Positions 24,982 to 36,881 of a DNA stretch of 64,000 nucleotides are shown here, piece after piece. Positions within the stretch are counted from its first letter, which is position 1. Each line of letters begins with the position of its first letter. Below the pieces are notes generated by a model. That model had not been told where the DNA came from. It ran no database searches and worked only from the letters and a program-made list of their open reading frames with translations. Where the stretch lies: assembly GCA_905250125.1 (NCBI GenBank), contig CAJNOL010000609.1, positions 1-64,000 on the forward strand. The letters run 5' to 3'. A program made the translations under genes and the position numbers. The DNA is from Rotaria sordida (lineage: Eukaryota; Rotifera; Eurotatoria; Philodinida; Philodinidae).

Positions 24982-25614
24982 TTTCCTCTTCAAAAAAAAA
25001 ACAATTTTCGTGAAAAACATGAAGATTGAGATAAATGCATGGGAAGTTAACTCAAGATCCGATCTTTCATACATGACATAGTTTTTTATTTGGTATCTCG
25101 TTTTTTTCAAAAATTCCCATCATTTTCTGCATGGAAAATCTTTTTTGCTTTTTCTCTGTTTGTTTTTTTTTGATTATGTATCTCCAAGCTCGGGAAGGAG
25201 CTTCATTGTAGTCCATGACTTTTTTTGTTTGAAAGAGCATGCCAAGATGCAGGGCATGGCAGAATCCCTCTTTTGGAACTAAGCTTTGTTACTATTATAT
25301 AAAAAAGTACTTTTATAATAAGAGCTCTATTTTTTGAGTTTTTCAAGATATTGAACTTTTCATCTCTATTTTCCTTTTAAAAAGTAAGCATTCAAAAAAG
25401 CGAACCCTGTCATACCCTGCATTCTAACACGCTCTTTCAAAGAAATAATTAAATCTATAGAATGAAGGCCCACAAAGAATTATGGGTTGCCAAATGAGCT
25501 ATTTTTGAACCTTATTAGTCGAATATCTCTCGAAAACATCATGGTATACGAATGAATATTTCATGCGATTTGAATGTTCCTGAGCCAAGATCGATTTTTG
25601 AGGGCATTTAAGTA
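24982..25614. repeat. Interspersed repeat, copy A (uninterrupted)
   Basis: It is similar along its length to 46147-46669 plus 49198-49267. Shared words include AAGATTGAGATAAAT/AAAATTGAGATAAAT, GAAAGAGCATG, ACATCATGGTATA and AAGATCGAT-TTTGAGGG. It has internal inverted repeats: GAAAGAGCATGCCAAGATGCA at about 25230 pairs with TGCATTCTAACACGCTCTTTC at about 25418-25438. It is non-coding. Because copy B is split by a TIR element, this copy serves as an empty-site reference. The stretch 25615-26510 shows no gene. Confidence 0.7.
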
Positions 25615-26510
25615 GTCCCACAAATTATTATTGGTGTCCTATCAGATTTTCCAAACTGTTGACAACGGGTTTACTCGAATGACAAAGTCACAACATACAT
25701 CAATGTTGTTGACCATTAATAAATAAGTTTTTTGTCTTTTCTCCATTCTCTTCAAGAAGATCTATTATATTTCTAAACAAATCTATAATGAAATGTAACA
25801 TATGCATGTCAACAACTATAACTTAGAAAAAACAGTGAAAGTGTAAAATTAAAAGCATCAAATTCGATCCATATATAAATAAATGATTAATCAAAATGAT
25901 ATGACTTATTCAATTGATTTCTTGGATTAAAGGCTAATTTAAAACCAATATATATATTTCTTTTTCATTTTCATTCGTAGACAGTGAATTATAATAGAAC
26001 AATGAACTTGATAAATAATTAAAATCATTGATTTAAACCAATGATATTTATGATTAAATTTCGACATTTTAAATCGAAATGTTGAATAAATGGGAAAACA
26101 CATGGATATTATACAACAATCGAATTCTTATTCTTATTCGATTCTTCATTAATTATAAATGTTTGTATCTATTTCCTCCATCGATCTTAGATATATTTAA
26201 ACGATTTGATGAAATTGTTTTAGAAGAATAGATGTTGAAGAGATGATGCTATTGGGAGTATTGATCGCACTATTCGAATCGATATGGATGGCACTCGAAA
26301 AACAGCAAGTTAATGAATTATTTAAAATTCGAACATGATCGAAACGTTTTCTTCAATAAATGGAAGATCCCATACAACCAGAATTCTTCAATATGATCGT
26401 AAAAAATATTTTTATATGATGTTATCGAAAATGAAAGATGATCCGAAAGAGATTTCAGCTTCTCGATGACAGAACAATTTCACTGATCGAATTTGTTTTT
26501 TTTTTGACTA

Positions 26511-26560
26511 AGGTGTGGGTGTCGGTGTCTATCTTCTTTCATTAACACCCATATCCATCC
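26511..26560. repeat. Inverted telomere-like repeat
   Basis: GGTGTGGGTGTCGGTGTC is followed by AACACCCATATCCATCC after a spacer of about 16 bp. It is a degenerate member of the same class as 17941-18003. Confidence 0.6.
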
Positions 26561-26782
26561 TCATTTTATAACTTCTCTACGTTCTTTTCCAAAACCATTT
26601 CCCCGAAGCATTATACAAAAGATTCTCATTTATGTCTGTATTCTCTCGGAAGAAAACGTCGGTGTGAGACTGAGAGTGTAGATATTCGTTTGTTTTCATC
26701 AAAATCCAGCCATTCACGCACACCAACACACTATCCTGCTAGGTGTATGAATTTCCCACGACATAATTTTGTTGCCTTAGAA

Positions 26783-27240
26783 ATGAAATTTTATATTGTA
26801 GAAAATAGTGATATTGTTTCCGATGGAATCTAAAAACTGTTGAACGTTATCAGCAACAAAGCTTTAGATGTCTATCGTTCTCAAACACGTGTTTGGACCA
26901 AGGTTCAGATTTACTTCGACAACAACACAGGCGCTCATCGCTGGATCATCTCTGTGAATAAAGACAGTAGCGTCAAACTGATTAATGTGAACAGTGGCAA
27001 AGCATTTGATGTGGCATGGACTCGCGCTTCCGATGATACCAATGTCCAGATCCATAGAGACAATGGAACCAATGCACAAAAGTAGTTTTTAAATCCAATA
27101 GAAGATGGAATATATACGGTGACTAATGCGATCAGTTGCAAGGCATCGGATGTCAAACATTACGAAACAGACGATAGCACGAACATCCAAATTTGGAAAC
27201 CAAATAATACGTCGACTCAAAAATGGGTGTGGGTGCGGGT
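26783..27240 (+). pseudogene. RICIN-type beta-trefoil lectin, broken and truncated
   Basis: The frame from ATG 26783 shows three successive repeats of the beta-trefoil lectin fold, each with a hydrophobic start, an Ala/Ser-Asp-Val strand and a Q/H-x-W-type end (AHRW, TQKW; in the second repeat the tryptophan position is a stop). The fold binds sugars in many secreted or toxin-associated proteins; only this non-catalytic domain is visible here. TAA at 26831-26833 and TAG at 27083-27085 interrupt it, with no frameshift. The frame then runs directly into a telomere-like G-rich block at 27224, where the gene ends. The truncation suggests the block was inserted into, or replaced, the 3' end. Confidence 0.75.
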
Positions 27241-27320
27241 GCACTTAAGACTAACAACCACATCCCTACCGGCACTGACACCGACACCAACACCCATACC
27301 ACACTCCACATCCCACACCC
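27224..27320. repeat. Inverted telomere-like repeat at the lectin breakpoint
   Basis: GGGTGTGGGTGCGGGTGCAC is followed by a C-rich arm of ACACCGACACCAACACCC and further CCACA words to 27320. It overlaps the point where the lectin frame stops matching. Confidence 0.75.
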
Positions 27321-27329
27321 TTCTATCTC

Positions 27330-28410
27330 CAAAAGCCCAATTTCTGCCGTGACACGTTTGATGCTGTTGCTCGCCACGTCATATTTCCCTTCTAAAGTCT
27401 AATTCTCGAAGTTATACTTTTGATACTTTTGTTCACCACCTCATATGCGACTTCGCAACGTCCAATTTTCCAGGTGATACTTTTGAGGCTTTTGTTCAGT
27501 GAATAGTTTTTACCTACAAACAAGTCTAATTCAAAAAGATGTGGATGTGGGTGTGAGTATTCCTTCATTTCTACCCACACGGATCCACATCCTCATGCAC
27601 TCCCATACAACCCTACAGAAACCCTATGGGAATCTGGTCTCCGGAATTGGTACGAGATCCGATAGTCGAATATCATCGGATATTCATGGGAATCTGATCG
27701 TCAGATTTCGATTGTTGGATACTATCGGATATGCATTGGAATCTGACGGTCGGCATCGATGGTCGATTTGTTCTCAGCTCAAACAATCAGATGCTAAGAT
27801 CTGGCAAGATTCTGTATCTGATCTTTTATGATCTTGCAAAATGAGATAAAAAAGCATATGAAAAATTTTAGCCCCAGAAATCTTACATTAGGTCGTAGTT
27901 TACGATTATTGAAAGATCTCACTGTCTTGTAAGATATTACTATGAGATTAGTGAAAATTTTATGTGACGCTAAGACCTCTCAAGAATCTTGTAGTACGAT
28001 CTCGTAAGATTTCTGAGACTACATTTTTCTATAGGATTTGCGTACGATTTCGTCTAGTTCTTAAGATTTTACATCTGATTTTTTGACTTGGGTTGCCAGG
28101 AATCCTATAGAGTTTCATCGGCTAGTCGGATCCGATGAGTTTCGGTGTTGGATTCATTTGCCTGGATTTGCAAGATCCAATTTTCCAGGTGATACTTTTG
28201 CTCACTGCCCCATATTGCACTTCCCAAACTCTAAGTTTCAAGGCGATACTTTTGATGACTTGCTCACCGCTCCATATTTCGCTTCCCAAAGTCGAAGCTT
28301 CAGGATGATAGTTTTTAATGCTTTTGCTCAGTGAGGGATCTTTACTTCCGAAAAAGCCAAATTTAGAAGGTCTAATTTTGATGCTTGTCAGTCATTTTTG
28401 GGTTTTTGCG
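27330..28410. repeat. Interrupted tandem repeat of about 55-70 bp, with a nested palindromic motif array
   Basis: Units built on GATACTTTTGATGCTTTTGC, CACCGCCTCATATTTC and CTTCCCAAAGTCTAATTTTC recur at 27340-27500 and 28150-28410. Between them, 27640-27780 holds TCGGAT/ATCCGA words and 27780-28080 holds TTGTAAGATC/AAGATCTTG words in both orientations. A telomere-like hairpin (27538-27600) is also inserted. No gene is supported; short open frames here are repeat shadows. Confidence 0.6.
27538..27600. repeat. Inverted telomere-like repeat
   Basis: GATGTGGATGTGGGTGTGAG is followed after about 15 bp by CTACCCACACGGATCCACAT. The arms pair nearly throughout. Confidence 0.7.
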
Positions 28411-28455
28411 TCCGTAACACCGTAGTGTTGTAGCCAGAGTTTTGATATCTGCTAT

Positions 28456-28500
28456 TGGTGTGAGTATTTCTTTATCTCCACTCATACAGACCCCACACTG
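28456..28500. repeat. Weak inverted telomere-like repeat
   Basis: TTGGTGTGAGTATTTC is followed by CTCCACTCATACAGACCCCA. The middle resembles 27538-27600 (GTGTGAGTATT...), suggesting a shared origin. Confidence 0.4.
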
Positions 28501-28637
28501 TCTCAAGTCCTTACTATTCAAATAGTTTTTTGAGAAACTGTTTTATAATTATTGTAAAAGCCATTTTAACTAATTTTTGTTAGCTTTGTTTTTTTTTAGT
28601 TTTTAGAAAAAAATTAACTTATATTTGCAAAAAAATT

Positions 28638-28970
28638 ATGAAAGCTTGTGTTCTTTTGGCTATTCTTTTTATTCCGAATATTGTAGCAGATTGTCCAGAC
28701 CCGGAATTTAGATGTATTGATTATTCCGGCGGGAAAACAGGTAACAATGAACGAGTTTGGGGTCCAATATGTACAGGCACCTGTTGGATATAGTATTTAT
28801 TTAGCGGTGTGCCTTGTAGAGATAAATCTTGTTATTTGGGTCTTTGTCAACAATCGTTTTCAAGAACAACTGATATAGAACATGTGCGAAGTGCCGTTTA
28901 TGATTGGAATTGGTATTTACTTGAATACAATGGCTATATACATAAACCAATTGTGTGTTCGAATAAATAA
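28638..28970 (+). pseudogene. Small secreted cysteine-rich protein with one in-frame stop
   Basis: ATG 28638 opens a typical signal peptide (MKACVLLAILFIPNIVA, likely cleaved before Asp18) followed by a Cys-rich mature part with four cysteines (19, 26, 45, 49). TAG at 28791-28793 (codon 52) interrupts it. The same frame then continues 58 codons with more cysteines and a tryptophan-rich segment to TAA 28970, followed at once by AATAAA. Total length would be 110 residues. No family was recognised. The stop may be a nonsense mutation (CAG to TAG is possible), making either a short 51-residue secreted peptide or a dead gene. Confidence 0.55.
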
Positions 28971-29054
28971 ACACCATGGGATGGGGAACTATATTTAATA
29001 AATAAATACAACAAGCAATATAGCACTCATATTTAAGACATAACAAGAAGTGCG

Positions 29055-29190
29055 CGCGAGGATGCTATGAAATCTCTTATACCTCGAATACCTGTTAGAC
29101 CTATTATACCTGTTATGCCTTTTGGACCTATCATATATACTTCTTAGACCTATGATACCTATTGCGCTTAATAGATGTATGTCCCTCTCC
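29055..29190 (-). repeat. 9-bp periodic repeat, collagen-like on the minus strand
   Basis: ACCTATTATACCTGTTAG-type 9-bp units run through 29080-29165. Read on the minus strand, one frame gives a run of Gly-X-Y triplets (GPKGITGIIGLTGIRGIR), with a frameshift upstream. It is either a remnant of a short-chain collagen gene or a minisatellite that happens to encode Gly-X-Y. Confidence 0.35.
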
Positions 29191-29368
29191 TTTGATCCGT
29201 CTGTATTCAAATTTCATATGTAGAAAACAAATTTGATTCCATATACTCTAATAAATATATCCTAAAACATAATATACTTCGGAGAATCTTTTTCGTGTTT
29301 TGGTGAAAAATTAGCATTTTGAACAAGGTTGTCATAATAAAATTTTAATCAAGGAAAGTAAATAAAGG

Positions 29369-29455
29369 TGAGGGGTGCAGGTGCGTGTGGGTGTGAATGT
29401 GAGTGATCAGAAAACCAACATCCTCACTCACACACGCATCCATACCCACACCCAA
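29369..29455. repeat. Inverted telomere-like repeat
   Basis: The G-rich arm GTGAGGGGTGCAGGTGCGTG and GGGTGTGAATGTGAGTGA is followed by the C-rich arm CTCACTCACACACGCATCCA and TACCCACACCCA. The arms are inverted copies of each other beyond the telomeric unit itself. The stretch 29456-31435 shows no gene I can support. Confidence 0.75.
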
Positions 29456-31435
29456 CTGTAGTTATTTTCTAAAGGTTATAGATCTCCAGAGAAGCGTCTA
29501 TCTTATTTACTTCTACATTTCGAACATAGATTTCTTTTTTCTTTTTCTATTGATGCTCCATTTTTTTGTTTGTCCTGTTGCTATTCTTTCGTTGCTTTTC
29601 AATTTCGTATTCCGTTTTTCTTAATTAAACATTACTGCTATTCTAACCATTGATTTAATTAGCAAGTAAGCCTGTTGTACATATCCATCATATCTATAGC
29701 AGGTCTCGAACGGAAGTTGTGATGAGCGCCCATGGGCCGAACCTTGAACAAAATATAAAATTTTCAAAAGGTGTCGCATATTTCTACTAAACTTTTCTCG
29801 AAAATCTCACGTAATTCTTCCATTGGCTAAAACATTTCTGCAATAAACAGCGAATATACTAAGCAAAATAATGAAAACAAAAAGATACAATTGTTGTCAC
29901 CTGGAAAAAACTTTCTTTATATTCAATAAACTGTCCTTGCCTAGTTCTCCTTGTTCATCAACAATTATAAAATCATCAACTACTTTTTTCTAATTCTAAT
30001 TCTATTCATACTGAACCTTCTCAGTCATCAGTTTTTGTTAACACCTTTTCTTCAACCGATATATGCTGTTATTAAAAATTGAAAAAGAAAACACATTTTT
30101 ATGTTGAAAAATTTTTGATTTTCCAACTAGAACATCAGAAAATACTGGTGAAGTCGAGAGAATTGAAGGTTTTTCAAGTTGTCAAACATGTGACAGAATA
30201 TTTGTTTATACATCAACTATATTGCTACTCGAAATATGCTTGCTCATTCATGTATTAAAAATTTATTCGATAGAATTAGATGAATAGCTCATGGATGGTC
30301 CATTTTTTAAGAAAAAGACCATGGACTAGATCGGATCAAAAGTCAATAAGACATCGGTCGGCTTTCTTCGACCCATTGAGACCTTTGGCCTCAACATACT
30401 ATTATAAATCTCGATATGCTCAGAAACACTGATGTTGGTTATTTTTCAAAGTTATAACTTGATCAGTTCACCCTATTCATGTTGATCATATGACACCTGC
30501 CGTAAGTCAATGTATCACTACCCATCATCTTTGATATCTTGAATATAAATTTTTAACTACCAAAAAACAAAATCAAAAACTGTACTATTTAGAACATTGA
30601 CAAATGTACTGCAGTCATTCGAATTGCCAGGAAAGCTTTGGAATGTTCTATAATAGTCTAAGTCTTGTTGTTAATGTCGTTCAGCGTCTTTTTTCTGTTG
30701 CTAAGGAATTCTAGGAAAGGAGTCTGACATCTGTTGTCCAAGACTGATGGAAAACGCACTCAAAGATCGTTGGCCTTCTCCTCTCTGTTGCTATTAAGGA
30801 AAAAACAACAAAGCCTCGACTTAAAGCTTACATTCAGTTTATTTTTCTTCGTAAAGCCTAATGTAAGTTCCACAAAATCTGGCAATTTGTTTATTTTGGG
30901 ACGGTTGTATTCCGGATTACTTGTTTTCAGCAATGGAAAGGATTATGTGTAAATTAATTATTTCTAACTCGACAATTCTATTGACAGAGAGAAGACAAAA
31001 TTATTTTATAATTTTGTCATCTTATAAATTATTTACTTTACAAAAGTAATCTGGAATAATACAAAAACAAAATCATATTTTAATTTAAAACATTCAAAAC
31101 AAAGCTTTTGTAAAGAATTTCATTGGTTGTTTTCAATATGTTGTCATGATCCTATTCTTATTTTATTTTCTTCTCAACACGACATGAGGACAAATATTGT
31201 CTAAAAAACTTCTTCTTTCGTTCTTTCTTCAACAGACATAGTTAAATAGACTGAGTTTTTTTTTCTTCTCGTTCTCTTTTGCAAACGCAATAGTCATACA
31301 AGAAAAAAATGTTGTCTCACATATTATGTGAAAGAGCAGACACTCTCACCTTGAGTTTTTTTCTTGTACGGAATTTCTTTGAAATAAATCAAGGAAGAAA
31401 ACAAAACGTGAACACATTTTTAAACAATTACTCTA

Positions 31436-33347
31436 ATGGCTGCAGCTCCACTGAAAACAATAGAAAATGATGAAAATCTCGAAACATATTGTTTGATTTG
31501 GCTTGATGCCTCTGTGAATACTGCAAAGGAAAATCGTCAAATTCAACAACAATTACAAGCAATAATCAATCATTTATTAACGTTTGAAGATGATCAACAA
31601 TGTCTTCATTATATTAAAAATCTTTCTGAAAACGATCGAACTATTTTAATTGTTAGTGGAAGATTTGGTCGAATTATTGTACCTCAAATTGTTCATCTAC
31701 GACAGATCACGTCAATCTATGTTTATTGTTTTGATAAAAAAGCTAATGAACTATGGTCACAGCAATTTCCTAAAGTGAAATATTTTGTTTTTCCTTTAAA
31801 ATTTATTTATTTTTAAATTATGTATTTAGGTTAAAGGTGTATTAATTCGATTGAATGAACTTATTGAACAAATTGAAAAAGATTATATTCAACAACAACA
31901 TGATAAAATTGATGAACCATTATCAATAAAAATTTTTGATGAAAAACAAATATCTACTGATTTATATGAACAATTTGTTCATGATCAATTATTAATAGAT
32001 TGTCTTATACGAATGAATTCATCATCGAATGATAAAGAAGAACTTATTGCTTTATGTCAACAATATTATAAAAAGGATAATATTCAATTAATGATTGTTC
32101 AAGAATTTGAAAATAATTATTCATCTGAAAAAGCATTATGGTGGTATACGAGATATTCATTTCTTTCTCGATTATTAAACAAAGCATTTCTAACTCAAAA
32201 TATTGATCTATTGTTTCTATTTCGATTTTTTATTCATGATATTGGATGTCAATTAGGAAAAGATAGATGTTTATCACCAGTTCGTGTTTATCGAAGTCAA
32301 TTAATGTCGAAAGAAAATCTTCAAATGTTACAAAATTCAGTTGGAAAATTTATATCAATTAATTCATTTTTATCAGCAAATATGAATTATGAAAACACTC
32401 GATCATCTCTTGATTTTGCTAAATCATTAAACGATATTAAAAGAGTTTTCTTTGAAATTCGAGCTAATCCTCAATTGCACAATATTAAACCATTCAACAA
32501 TATTCAATCACATGGTTATTTTCAAAATACAAACGAAATACTTTTTATGGTTGGATCAATCTTCCGTATTGATGGAATTAAATACCCTGATGATCATATA
32601 TGTAATGTTCAAATGACTTTATGTTCAGTAGATGAACAAGAATTAAAACCATTATTGGAACATATGAAGAGAGATTTAGGTATTGGAAAAACAAATCTTA
32701 TTCAATTTAGTAATGTTCTTCGTCAAATGAGAAAATTAGATAATTCTGAAAAATATTGTCGTCGTTATCTTAATCAATTACCGAATGGTCATCCAGATAT
32801 TCCTAATTGTTATCATACATTCGCAATGATAGCAGAATCGAAAAAAAATTTTATGTTAAGTCTAAAATGGTACAAGAAATCATTGAAAATCTTTTCAAAA
32901 ACACTAAAACCCAATGATTCGAATATTGCTGAGGTATATAATAACATTGCTAATGTTTATTCAAAAACAAATGATTATACAAATGCAATGGACTCATATC
33001 AAAAAGTATTGGAGATTTGGAAGAAAATTTATGATGATAATCATCCTCGTATAGCTCAATGTTTGAATAATATTGGTGTAGTCTATGAAATGAAGAAGAA
33101 ATATTCTGAAGCACTCGATTGTTATCAGCAAGCATTGAAGATTTTAAAGAACATTCCTTCTTCTAATCATCTTGATATTGCTATGACCATTCGAAATATA
33201 GCTTATGTTTATGAATTAAAGGGTGACTTTCAGCAAGCATTAGTTTATTATGAAAAAGCAAAGAAAATCTATCGTAATTCATTACCTTCAACCCAAATTT
33301 ATATTAATGAAATTGAGAAAAGTATACGACGGATTTCATCGAAATGA
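31436..33347 (+). CDS. ADP-ribosyltransferase-like protein with C-terminal TPR repeats
   Basis: Exons are 31436-31774 and 31830-33347, joined by a 55-bp intron (GTGAAA...TTTAG, phase 0) to give 618 residues. Residues about 1-130 form a Rossmann-like N-terminal domain seen in the Rotaria family (LIVSGRFGRIIVP). Residues about 230-385 resemble an arginine-type ADP-ribosyltransferase: the R-S-E triad is visible as VYRSQ (Arg268), SINSFLS (Ser292) and NEILF (Glu349). The first Glu of the usual E-x-E motif appears replaced by Thr, so target-amino-acid specificity or activity may differ. From about residue 400, at least four tetratricopeptide repeats of kinesin-light-chain type follow (YNNIANVYSKTNDY, LNNIGVVYEMKKKYSEAL, IRNIAYVYELKGDFQQAL). 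There is no signal peptide, so it is probably intracellular. AATAAA lies at 33406. It is likely a stress or signalling ART with a protein-binding scaffold; substrates are unknown. Confidence 0.85.
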
Positions 33348-34514
33348 GAATAGTTTTATTTTGTTTTCTGGTAAAGAAATTGAGAGATAATTTATTAGTT
33401 GGATCAATAAAAATGATTACTTAATTTGAATAAAGAGTCATTGTTTGGATTCTTTTTTTACGTATATTTCTTAAGATAAAAATAAAAGAAATGAAATAGT
33501 AAATAATGTGAAATAACTAGTCGAAAATAACCACTAGTATACGTCATGTTTGTTATTCGTTACTATTAGGTATGAGACGACAATAAATCTGACGATGCTA
33601 ATTTGAGATAACGATTACGGTAAATAATAAAAAAACAATGAGATCTTTGGCTCTTTTTACACTTTTTTTCTTATTAAAAATTAATATCCTATATGACTAC
33701 TGATGTTTGTTAAATAGCAACACATGTATTGAGTTAATCACAAGAAAAAACACGACGGCAGGTATGTAATATCTTTCATTTCTGTGCACGAAAAAGAAAA
33801 AGAAATTTTAACGTTAACATGTCTATGATCTAGATAGAAAAAAATAAATGCAGATAGAAGATAAACATTACAACTTACTTTTTGTGCTTCTTTTGCTAAC
33901 AAAGACTAATGCGAATAAAAAGAGAATTATTTGTAAACGGCCAATAATAATGCATGTCATAAATGGGAATAAAGTTGAGTTTGATAACAAGCATGTATGT
34001 TTGAAGATTTTCATCTCGACGTATTTGTTAACTAAGGACAATATCAAGTGAAACTAAAAAATATTCGATTGAAAATTGACATTTCGAGCGACAGAAACAG
34101 AGCTAATCTAGTCGGGAAAGGAGCGTGTTGAGATCATAGCCTCTTCCTTCCCACTAACCAAACTGAAAATTATTCTTATTTTTACTAGTTAAAAAATCGA
34201 AAAACAAACATGCATTAGCAGTTTGTTTACTTTTTCAGAAGAAGCAGGGATAAATGAAGTCTTTCTAAAGACAATCATAAAGTAAAATCAATTTTTTTTT
34301 GTTTTACGAATAGTAACGTTTATACAAACATAGCTCACCTTAAAAAGTCTTCTGATCTTTAGTCTTAGAAGTATCTTATAATGCTTCACAATGTCTAAAA
34401 GACTTGGCATTGAACAACCATCAGAAACATGACAGTTTTCAGTGTTAAAAAGTTCTTAATAAATATGATAAGTTGTTTTGACGACAGTTTTCATTTTTGG
34501 AAAGAATTGATATA

Positions 34515-34740
34515 GGCACAAGACTTTTATCAGTCGAAAAAGGGAAAGTAGCTAAATGTTAAAAGGAAAATGTCGAAAATTATAAATCCTTCTGAATTCC
34601 TGATGCAAACATTTTTCTAGATTTTGATCAATACATTATAATACGCACACAGCACAATAGTGAAGGTGAAAATTATGACTAAAAAGGATTTAGATTTTCA
34701 GCATTCTGCTTTCGACATTTAGCCACCAAGCCTTCCTTCT
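34515..34740. repeat. MITE-like repeat with GGCTAAATGTCGAAA ends
   Basis: The left side GTAGCTAAATGTTAAAAGG...AATGTCGAAAATTATAAATCC is inverted on the right as AAGGATTTAGATTTTCAGCA...TTTCGACATTTAGCCACCAA. It is related to 8885-9010. The remaining gene-free stretches of 33348-36881 show nothing supportable. Confidence 0.45.
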
Positions 34741-36881
34741 CAACCGCTCACTAATGTTTCTTTCTGTATTTATTTTCTTTTCTCTCTTCTATATAAACTT
34801 CCCAGGTCGATCATTCCGACTATCTGAAACAACATCACAAACTGTCTGAAATGGTGTGATTATTGCCATAAACGATGAAAAACGATCGTCATCTTTCATA
34901 GGAACCTAAACGACGTTGTTTAGGATCATTTCAGTCAAAAACCAATGCACAGCACTAGGACCATATTTTCATTACTCGAATTGCGCCCTAAGTAGCATCT
35001 TTCTTATACTTTTCATCGTTATATCAAGCATTTCACTACATAAATAGCATTCCCATATACGGATTTATCGTTACAAGCTACATGCTAAGTGGATGCATGG
35101 AAAAGGAATGCACACAAGCGCAAGAATCATGCGTACTATACATGAAAGTATCACTAAACATTATTTTTAGATAAAATAGTTCACTAATAAAAACAAAAAA
35201 AAACTATAATTTCAAGGATGTATTTTTTCACAAGTAACTCACTACAGTCGTTTTTCCCAGTTTTTAAACATTTACGAACTATTGTTTCGAGATTCGAGGA
35301 ACAACATTATTGGAATTCGGATAAACTTCTATTAGACATCTAGAACACAAAAGAACGAATTCTAACATCAGTGGAATTTACCTACGGAAAAAATTATGAA
35401 CGACGAATATGCGAAGATGTGTACATGTACTGGATAGCTCAATATTAATATTATGTCAATCATCGTATGGCAAGACATAGAAACGTTTTTGTAAAGAGCA
35501 CGTCATATCACCGAATCGATCTGAATAAAATCTATTTATCGATGCTTAAACTAACTCAAAAAAGTTAATTGGTGCCTCATATTAACAAAAAAAAAGAGTA
35601 AAGTGTATTTCAATCTCAGCAAAACACTTCCACGAAACATTAGAAATTGGTCCAACTAGAAATAGTAGATAAAATCATTAAGATTTATCTACTAAACATC
35701 ATTAGAAAATATCTAATGATGTTTATAAGGTGCTGGTTTTTGATTGCATGTGAAAATGGAGTAAAACTAGCTGTCGAAACAAAGGTAGTTTCCACGGGAC
35801 CGTAAACAATGATCGTATAGGATATCGTTTATTACCATATTTCTACGTTTTAGACTGCATCATAAATGATCATCGCAATGGAAGTCATTTTTTCACCGTC
35901 TTCAAGTTCTTTAAAGCCTTTTCAAGTCGTTCTATTCAATCTCGGTTCTGTTCTATGTAGCGTACTCGCATTTTGGTGATATGAGGCAGCTCAAAAAACA
36001 TCATTATCTAGAGTGGAGGTAAAGCTACTCTCAAGTGTGTCGTTACACAGACATTTCTGTATATCCAACCAGTGTTACATTACTCTACTCGCTCGAAAAA
36101 ACGCAAAACTAGATTATCAATATATTAGTAGAAAAGTGCCCGACATAATGTACACGGTAGAAATTTCAAATTTCTTCATAGCACCAGAGATAGGCAAGTC
36201 AAAAATGACTTGACTTGAGTCGAAATATGGCTGACTTGTTCATCTCTATCACACGCTTGTACCAAATAGGCTGTTTGCAGATGTGAATGAGTGTTACCCA
36301 GTACGATGATTTTAATCCATAACTAATCTGATCTTTACCGATTTCTACATACTTAAAAAACATTATGCCACTCTTACTCATCTGGTACGCAACATTTCAA
36401 ATGTCATTCTATAGCACAAAAAGTAGTGACATCTTTTGTTGTTTTTGGAACAACTTTTCCATTCTCTTACATATTAATTGCATGCAATTCAATTGTGATC
36501 AGAATGATGTTTAACGAAAGAAATTTATTCATTAAACACAAGAAAAAAGTATACTTCGCTCTACTCTGTTCATGAGAATATAATACTATTATCGCTTCTA
36601 TTTTGCCATTATATAAGGCCTAAGAAGTGAAATCATGCATGATAATATGTGGAGTGTATATTATTTTTTGTTACTAGCTAAATCTTTGCCGCAAAAATGT
36701 AATTTCATCGTTTTACTTCTTCTTCCTACCTCTTTCTTAGATAAATAGTAAGCCACGTGCAAGACTTCATTGTGTATTTTTTCTTTCTCTTTCAGTTTTT
36801 TCCTTTTTTTTTTGTCACACCAAAATAAGTGGGAAGAAACTATCGTCGATTCTTTTACGCTGATACAAGTGTAGTGAGAAG

